A stretch of DNA of 64,000 nt from Salminus brasiliensis (Eukaryota > Chordata > Actinopteri > Characiformes > Bryconidae): assembly GCF_030463535.1 (NCBI RefSeq), contig NC_132894.1, positions 30,699,125 to 30,763,124 of the forward strand, in the 5' to 3' direction. Shown here in pieces: positions 56,740-64,000 of the stretch. The notes under the pieces are model-generated. The model did no database searches. It saw only the letters and a program-made list of their open reading frames with translations, and was not told the origin of the DNA. The position numbers and the translations under genes were made by a program. Numbering within the stretch: the stretch's first letter is position 1; every line of letters begins with the position of its first letter.

Positions 56740-57245
56740 AGAACCACTTCGGATTCCCTACAAATCTTTCATTGGGTGGTTCTCCTTCTGAGGAGTTGTG
56801 AAGTGTGAAGAATGGTTTCTATGGTCCAGGGAAGAAGGCTTTCTACTAGATTTTGAAGTAGCATTGCTGTGACGGTTTGACGGCATTCAGCATCAAGAGC
56901 ATCAGTGAGGCCAGGATGTTGGATGATGAAACTCCCCAGCTCAGCCCAAAAGTACTGAATGGAGAACCATCCATCCTTCCAGAGAATACAGATCCACTGC
57001 TCCACAGCTCAATGCTGGGGGCTTTTTTCCCCCCCCTCTAGACCACTCTTGGCATTAGGCATGATGCAAACAGCTTCTTGGTTATCTGCTCCAAAAAGCA
57101 GATAGAGTGTCAATATTGCATTGGCAGTACTTCTCCATAGGGCCTAGACAATCTGTTTGTGTGTCAGCAGTGGGTGCAACCTAAAATAGCTAAATGCATT
57201 CATTAGAAGGGGTGTCCACAGACATTTGGACATAATGTGTCTAAG
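56740..57245 (-). mobile_element. Tc1-derived non-autonomous element (family M1), fullest copy
   Basis: On the - strand it runs from TGTCCAAATGTCTGTGGACA through TAGCTATTTTAGGTTGCACC, TGCTGACACACA, CAGCATTGAGCTGTGGAGCA, TTCAGTACTTTTGGGCTGAG to CCTGGACCATAGAAACC. All other M1 copies match parts of it. No coding frame. Confidence 0.7.
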
Positions 57246-59307
57246 GTGTCTGTTTATTTCCTTGAGCTTCTTAAGCTCTGTGGCTGGACTGGAACACAGC
57301 AGCTGATGGGACAGCAGTGCCCTCTAGTGCTTATTTAAAGCTTGCTTCTTTAGTTTTGCTCGGATACTACATAGGCAATGAGGCCTATTTTGTTGACAGA
57401 TTTCTGTTAGATGAGGCTCGCAGCTCCAGTGTAAAACTATAGAACCCTCTTGCCTCAGTCAGTCATCTACATTTGTGGCTTGGGGAAAAAGTGTGAAGTG
57501 AACAATTCAGTTAACTTGCAGCTTCTCTCACAAGCCAGAGCCACCAGCAGGCCCTTAGATTCTTAATGGAGAAAAGAACACCTTCCAACAAATCATTCAA
57601 AGTAGTCCTTTAATAAAATCATTATTTAGGAGTAGCGTGAGAAACATTATGAGCAAATATACTTTTATTAGATGACCATCTGATATGCTTCCAATACATG
57701 TTAAAATCAGAACCAAGCATTCCCAGGCACCCCCCCCCCCCCTATTGCTCCAATAGCCAACATCAGGGGAGGCCTTGTTGTGCAGTAGTGTTACGGTCCT
57801 CGCATACAGAGGGCAAAAATAAAGAGATGAAAAACAAAAACTAAAAAGCAATAAACACCAAATAGTAAATGCAGAGCAACTATACATATAAAACATTATC
57901 GACCAATCCTCCTGATGTTAACGACCATCACAAACTCAATCCAGAAGCAATGAGAATTTATATAAACAAACAGAAAACATGAAAATAAAATTAAAACCTT
58001 CACCGAAGAAAAGGCTAACAATATACAGTTAGCGATCTGAAGGTCTTTCACTGCACCAGCTGACGGTATGGTCACGTCTCACAGGCCGAGGAGTAGAATG
58101 GCAAGGCCACAGATGAGGAAGTCAGAACGAAGGCAAATGAAAATGCAAACGCAGCGGGGCAAGAGCGCAAAATATACTACAAGGAGTGTGATCTACTCTG
58201 GACCTAAACTGGCTACATTCAACAACCCTCCACAGTTTTACAATCTAACTTAACATCAATCAGTGGCTCTCCTCCCTCCCAACTGTATAGCAGTCTTTAC
58301 CACAACATGCTCTCCAAACTGAAAGTGAAACTCTTAATAACTTGAACGTTTACGCCAAAACACAAAATGAATTAGTCAGTTCAATCTGAGAGCCAGCAAA
58401 AGCAGCTAGAGCAACACTTCTTTGCCAAATGGCATCTGGAGATTAATAAATAATGGACCTGGGAGAAACAAAATAGAAAAATTAACTGATGCATGTCTGC
58501 CAAAACCTTCAGCGGTCTACAACTCCTCTGGTGGTGAGGTCACTCCGCACACATTCTGCAAGTCATTCCCACATGACATTAGATAAGCCCCATTCAGGAA
58601 TGACGTAGTGCAGGGTGACTATATAGGTCATTGAGAATGATCCTACCAACATACTGGGTGTTCTCAAAGACAACTGGTAAAACCAGCCTGTCCTTTTTAC
58701 TTTAGGTTACTGGAAAAGACTGACGAATTCCCTTGAAACAGACTAACGCCACAAAGGTTCACGTTTTTGGTTTAAATTCGTGATTTATAAGTAATGTCGT
58801 TCTGAAATCACACCAGGAAAACAGCCATACATCTTTGAACGTGACAGCACTAAAAGGTTAAATGACTATGTGGTCATACCACCACCTGGGTGTGGTTGGC
58901 TATACTACATTTACAGATAACTAACTTCGTCTCGTTCTCAGAAAGGCATTCAATGCAAAGTGCTTAAAAAGGGGTTTCTATATTTCTTTGCTTTCAATAG
59001 TTTGTGAAAAGTCTGAATTATGGTGTACAAATTTCCCACCCGTATAGTCTGCAAATGTTCAACCTCACAAACGCTGACGCATCCTTCATTCCAAGTTATG
59101 ATTAAAATACTAAACCTCCACCAGAAGTACACCAGAAAGACACCACTGTGTTTTTGAATGAGGTAAGGTTACACAGATGTCTGTAATGATTAGAAATCAT
59201 TGCTGCAGATGAAGATTTGGGTAGACTGATATCTGACCAGGGCTCTTTCCATCTCCTGAAGGTTCCGTCAACAGGATATACAGTGGGTACAGCGGGCATC
59301 TGAGGGA
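57246..59307 (-). other. Probable ist1 3' untranslated region and flank
   Basis: The ist1 stop is at 59308. The region to about 57.6 kb, read on the - strand, is non-coding and could be a long 3' UTR; TTTATT complements of a poly(A) signal occur but none stands out. A C-run of 12 lies at about 57731. Confidence 0.4.
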
Positions 59308-62300
59308 TTAGGTCTTCTTCTTCAGCTCCTCAAAGCGTCGTGACAGGTCGTCAAAGTCAATGTCGTCCGAAGCGGTGGTGTTCCCACCCAAGGAGGAGGC
59401 AGGGAGCGTGTCAGGAACAGAGGGCAGCTCGGGAAGTGCGTTGTTATCGTAGATCTGGGAAGATGGGCCAGGGCCTGCAGAGTGGAAGCAGAAGCAACAG
59501 GTTGGAAGAAATAAAACCAGGATAATGATCCGGTCTATGATTGTGAGTAACGGTGGTCTCTGGTAAGCACGTTACTTGGACATACCTGGGATAACCTGGG
59601 GAGAATCAGATGGATGGACAGCCAACTCATCAATCTTCAAGAAAAAGCAGCAGAGATGTTAGAATTCTCAACATTTATTGATATTGCTCTACACAATCTT
59701 ACAGTTCAGTCGATGTTTGGGTTAATGTGTTATTTCATGTAAAGCCTGTGGAACAGGATTCCATAGCTTAACATTCCAGAGCAGACCCATGCTTGAGCAG
59801 CAAAACAACCCAGACATTCCTGAGAGAAACGTCAGGAACGTCACACAGTGCAGATAAATATATGCAGCCAGTCTCTAGCATGCAACCTAGAGGCTAGATG
59901 CATACACTCTTCTTGGGAAAAACACCTCCGTGTACAGTTCTGAATCCCTCATTAGGGTGCAAGCGACCCACTTTAAATGTATCTAGGGCCCATAATACTT
60001 AGTGTTAATCCCAAGTACCTACAGGTTTTAGCCCCTCAAACAAACGAGACAAATAACAAGGTACATCTCTAGGGGTTAGTTCAATGTCAGACTTCATTCA
60101 ACCTGCTCCCTGAGTGAGGAAATAAAGAATTGCCTGAAAGCAGATCCAAGCAGCAGGGAATACAAACTATAATAAACTCCTCTTCCCTGAAAGGCGAACA
60201 GCTCGTCCCGGTCTGTCTGGAAGGTTGCTTGAACTTACAGACTCGTAGGTGGGCGGGCAGCTGGGAAGCTGCGGGGGCTGCCCTCCTCTCACCGGAGGCT
60301 GGAAGTTGCTAAAGCCATCATAGGTGCCAACTGGACCATTAAAGGGCTCCTGCAGACAAAATGGGACAGTTTAGCTGCATGCTACACTACGGCAAATTTA
60401 ACATTACAAGAGGAAAATTTAGTCCATCTGGAAAATCGCCACAGCTGAGGCCATGAATTCAGTTTCTGGATTTAGCAAGTCCTGGTAGTTAACTGCACAG
60501 TTGCAGAAACAGAAACTGGTCTATGGTTCCTCCGTGATTGGCAGAAAACATTTACTTACGGCTCCTTTGGGTGGTGGGTAGTTAAAGGCTGAAGGCATCG
60601 GCATAGGCATAGGCATAGGCATGGGCATGGGCATAGCAGCAGCAGGAGCAGTGAAGCCTCCGCCACCTCCACCTCCACCACCAGGCTTCTTGAAGTCACT
60701 GTCCACATCTATGAGGTCGGCCTCCTCCCCTTGGCAGACTTCTGGCTGTAAATGTAGCATTAAACAGAAATAGGCAGTCTCAATATCTGTACATCTAACT
60801 GGATATCTGAAGCACTGGAGAATTGAATTTGTGAGTCTTACCCGAACCATGGCGTCAGGTTCATAAGGAACATTGTAGTTTTTTGCAATCTCAATGAGGT
60901 AACGCTCCACCAGGATTTTAGGTGGGGCCTCCACACTCAGTTTGTGCATGAGCTGGAAAAATAAAGGAGCAAAAACATAAGGACTAAATTATGCCAAAGG
61001 GTCCAGATCTTATATTTACTTGTTTATGTATTTATTTAAAAAACAACATATCCTGCAGTCTTAAAAAAACAGTTTTGCAAACATAATGATCACTTACTAC
61101 AGACACAGTCGATCAACCAAGACATATTCTCCAAAATGTATTTATTTTTTGTTTTTATGGACTAAAGTAAGTCATACGGTTTGCCAAACCACATTGACTT
61201 GTCTGTGCCTATTAAATGAAGATTTGTAGGGGTTTTGAGTTGGTTGAGAAATTGGTGAGCGTTAGCCTATTGTTATCTTCTTTCCCAAACCAAAAAAGAA
61301 ATAATAATCTGATACCACACATGTATTGGCCAATGGACTGTATCTGGAGGCCATTGATAACTGTACATTTATGACAGATATTTGTAAGTGACCTCTGTCC
61401 TGTACTAGGCTTAAACACATTTATAAATTCAGTGTAGGTGTGTTGGGCTAAAATGCTGTAGCCCAATGGACAGTTATATAGAAAAGGGTTCAGAAAACAC
61501 TTAGTAGAAACAATAGTTTCTGTATCTTTAACAATGCCTTCATACTACATGGTTTTATACACTGATAATGCATCAATTTCAATGACATGGGCCCTTTAAC
61601 ATTCATTATACTCAGTACAAGCCTGCATCATACTCGGTCATTGACTGTCCCAATTTGGTTTGTCCTACAAAGCTTGCCGTACTCCTTGCTGTATTTGGCA
61701 CACAGCTGGTCTGAAACCTATGAAAGAAAGAACAGGTATAACTGATCAAATAGTGAAAAAGAAAATTGTGAAAATACAAGACTCAATCAAATTACTACCA
61801 CTACTACTACTACTAATAATAATAATAATAATAATAATAACAACATTTTATTTATATGGTAAATAATTATTGAGGGTCCAGTGCTCACAATTTTCAGTTC
61901 TGAGACTTCTGACTGCAGTCGTGGAGCAGCCCAGATGAGGGTGGACACGGCCTCCTGAAGGCCAGGGTCAAGTTCTCTGTGGAAGATGAAAGGAATGTCA
62001 GGTAAGGAACCAGACACTGGTGTGAGAACAGTAATAGTACTGTTTGTCAACTGCCTGCCTATGAAACCCACTTCATGGACTGGATTAGGCCAAAACGGGC
62101 CAGCAGCAGATCACAGTATAGCTCCAGGATCTCCATTGCCTCCACCAGATAGTCTTCTCTGATGATATGCTCCACTCTGATCCGTGCTCGCTCATCTTTC
62201 CCAGCGGACAAGTAGTCAGCAATCTCCTTACGTGCCTTCTGGGCCAATTCAGCTGTAGATAGAGAAGAGAGAGAACCAGAGTTAACCCATGTGGACCTGA

Positions 62301-62427
62301 AAGAGAGACATTTAGTCAAGCAGTAGTAAAAAGACTCACTTTTCTTCTTCTCAAGGAGTTTCAGACGATTTATGACGAGTCTGAGATTGACCCGCAGCCT
62401 CTCTGCTTTGAATCCACCACCAAGCAT
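59308..62427 (-). CDS. ist1: IST1 homologue, ESCRT-III associated factor
   Basis: ESCRT-III-like protein that binds CHMP1 and recruits VPS4 and other MIT-domain ATPases during cytokinesis and endosomal tubule scission. Nine coding exons on the - strand: 62427-62340, 62252-62072, 61976-61889, 61717-61634, 60952-60842, 60745-60560, 60349-60239, 59634-59586 and 59474-59308. All join in phase, giving 354 aa (human about 364). Seen: MLGGGFKAERLRVNLRLVIN at the start; the IST1 helical domain about 1-185 (ARIRVEHIIREDYL, ILELYCDLLLARFGLI, CAKYSKEYGKLCRTNQIG); a low-complexity linker with nine glycines (206-214) and seven Met-Pro repeats (222-235); and the MIT-interacting motif at the C-terminus, DFDDLSRRFEELKKKT. 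Some exon donors are weak but usable. No damage; likely functional. Confidence 0.97.
60598..60640. repeat. Hexanucleotide repeat coding for Met-Pro in ist1
   Basis: GGCATA/GGCATG units on the + strand encode the seven Met-Pro repeats in the ist1 linker; a CCACCT/CCACCTCCA run at 60661-60685 encodes the polyglycine. Both are likely to vary in length between individuals. Confidence 0.9.
61797..61850. repeat. CTA/AAT microsatellite in ist1 intron 3
   Basis: (CTA)n then (ATA)n, just past the exon 3 donor on the - strand. Confidence 0.9.
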
Positions 62428-62569
62428 GATGGACAGACTGCTGCGGATAACGCAGAGGAGAGAATGCAAGAAGATGACCATTATCAGAGATCAGCAACAG
62501 TCAAACGGCTAACTAACCTTTCTACTAATCCCCTTAGGAACACATACACCGTGCCTAATACAGAGTGAC

Positions 62570-63005
62570 CCCCTCCCCCCACCCCCCCCTTGTGCCGCCA
62601 CATCAGATCTGACCATTTGAGGCATCATGTGCTATCTGGCATCAAGACATTAGCAGCAGATCCTTTAAGCCCTGTAAGGTGTGAGGTGGGGCCTCCATGG
62701 ATAGCACCAATGAGCCTTGGGCACCCATTACACTAGTTGTCCTTCCTTGCAGCACTTTTGGGTTTCCTGATGTTTCAGAGAGGTTCTGACCCAGTTCTCT
62801 AGCCATCACAACCCATCATAAGCTTGCCCATTTTTCCTGCTTTTAACAGCTTCATCATCTTCAAGAACCGACTGTTCTCTTGCTGCCTAATATATCAGAT
62901 GAAGACAGATGAAGCTAGCTAGCTACTGTAGATAAGATGGTCATGAACATTTGTCCCTTGCCCTGTCAGTGGTGCTAATGTTATGGCATCAGTGCAATAT
63001 ATATA
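62570..63005. mobile_element. Decayed Tc1-like fragment in the first ist1 intron
   Basis: Phrases TAGCAGCAGATCCTTTAAGC, GTGAGGTGGGGCCTCCATGG, TTGCCCATTTTTCCTGCTTT, TTGCTGCCTAATATAT and CCTGTCAGTGGTGCTAATGT occur in the order of a widespread fish Tc1-like element, as I recall it. The same family as 16.8-17.5 kb. Non-coding. Confidence 0.65.
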
Positions 63006-63450
63006 TGTATATATATATATAGCTAGCATAAGTGCTAGTGTCAACTGGCTAGCTAATTAACAAAGGACATAAATAGAAGGTAGCTATAACTAACTAGCCC
63101 CATTAAACAGGCATATGCCAAACAACAGTGCCCCAGAGGCAGATAGCTAGCACTTGCTAGCTGGGAAGCTAACTAGCTAGCTAGCTAACTAGCGCTAGCC
63201 AGCCAGCCAGCTAAACAAATAGCGAGCTAGCTAGCTCCCAAAACAAGACACAGTGATCCAATTCTCACATAAATACTTAACTAATAATCCATTTACAGCA
63301 ACTGACACCAGACTAAACCGTAAAACATCGAGAAAGGCATGGTAATCTCGACGTAAACAACAACAACACCAAAAAAGTAAACACCCCCTACTCAGCACAA
63401 CCAGGAAGAGCTAGCGCTAGCTAACTATAGCTACTGCTAACCGGCTAGCC
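62915..63450. repeat. GCTA-rich simple sequence in the first ist1 intron
   Basis: Clusters of AGCTAGCTAGC and GCTAACTAGC. AGCT and TAGCTA are self-complementary, so many short dyads are possible. A TATA microsatellite is at 62995-63020. Confidence 0.85.
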
Positions 63451-63519
63451 AGGCAGCTAACGCCAAAAGCAGGAAGTAAACAAAGAGCAAAACAGACTCG
63501 CGAGGCAGCTAAACATCTC

Positions 63520-63710
63520 TGCATGACTCTGATAAAGAGTTACTCGTAGATCAACCCTGGATAGTGGCCATATTTACCCTTCGACGCTGCCTCTAAAACC
63601 CCGGAGTTCAGCTTATGTCGCGGTTCCTGATGAAGGGGCGCCTTTCCTGGTGTTCAGTTCCGCCCAGAGCGCAGCTTCGCCCATGACGCGCCGCCTCACA
63701 TGAGCGTCTT
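63520..63710 (-). promoter_or_regulatory. ist1: Probable ist1 promoter and non-coding first exon
   Basis: CpG-rich stretch (CGACGCTGC, CGCCTTTCC, GCCCATGACGCGCCGCC) upstream of ist1 in an AT-rich setting. The ist1 ATG at 62427 lies over 1 kb away behind repeats, so an untranslated first exon here spliced to an acceptor just upstream of 62427 is likely. The exact start site is not visible. Confidence 0.55.
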
Positions 63711-63927
63711 TATGGAAACAGCCAGTCAGCTGGGAAACTCCCCGAAACCAGCCCAGCACGCTTCATCCCCCATCCCAGCAAATACATCTTTAGATGGAGA
63801 ATGCAGGGCGTGTTTACCTGGTTCAGGTGTTTTAGGGACTCAAGAAGTGGACAGGCTGAGGGTCTGGAGTGAAAACACCTGCCATGATTCAACAGATCAG
63901 GACTGAGGACTCAGAGTTGGGCAGAAT

Positions 63928-64000
63928 AATTTAAATAAATATAATATAATATAATATGATATGATATGATATGATATGATATGATATAATATAATATAAT
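63928..64000. repeat. ATAAT/ATGAT microsatellite at the window edge
   Basis: (ATAAT)n changing to (ATGAT)n and back; continues past the window end. Confidence 0.95.

Overview
The window is nuclear DNA of a ray-finned (teleost) fish. The genes are vertebrate-type, with many small exons and GT-AG introns. The space between and inside them is full of fish-style repeats: Tc1-like transposons, an L2-type LINE, tRNA-derived SINEs, GATA, CA, GA and TA microsatellites, and AT-rich palindromic satellite. The species cannot be named from the sequence; an otophysan such as a characin or catfish is only a guess.

Layout. (1) 0.5-2.4 kb, + strand: a two-exon class A GPCR of 382 aa with unusual signature motifs. 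(2) 2.4-25 kb: gene-poor DNA made largely of satellite, old Tc1-like fragments, a young 5'-truncated L2 insertion and a GATA array. (3) 25.1-32.3 kb, - strand: a complete nine-exon dihydroorotate dehydrogenase gene (dhodh, 420 aa). (4) 32.9-52.6 kb, + strand: a 22-exon polycystin-1-like gene (pkd1l3 by synteny). It encodes a C-type lectin domain, a GPS-like site, a PLAT domain and about five membrane segments, then stops before the channel module. One of its introns holds a complete Tc1-like transposon with an intact DD34E transposase. (5) 52.6-57.6 kb: no genes seen, some Tc1-derived repeat. (6) 59.3-62.4 kb, - strand: complete coding exons of ist1 (354 aa), an ESCRT-III-like protein, with its promoter side near 63.6 kb.

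The order and orientation ist1 / pkd1l3 / dhodh match human 16q22.2 (recalled, not searched), so this is an old vertebrate linkage block. The genes do not form one pathway: dhodh is pyrimidine synthesis in the mitochondrion, ist1 is membrane remodelling, and the polycystin-like and GPCR genes are membrane receptors. dhodh and the polycystin gene are divergent, with only 670 bp between their start codons.

The most notable observations are: the polycystin-1-like gene whose 22 exons all join in phase yet encode no channel half; a decayed extra copy of its first exon inside dhodh intron 1; two large inverted repeats in its introns; and the intact Tc1 element. All exon joins were worked out by hand from splice signals, phase and family similarity. 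No alignment or database search was run.
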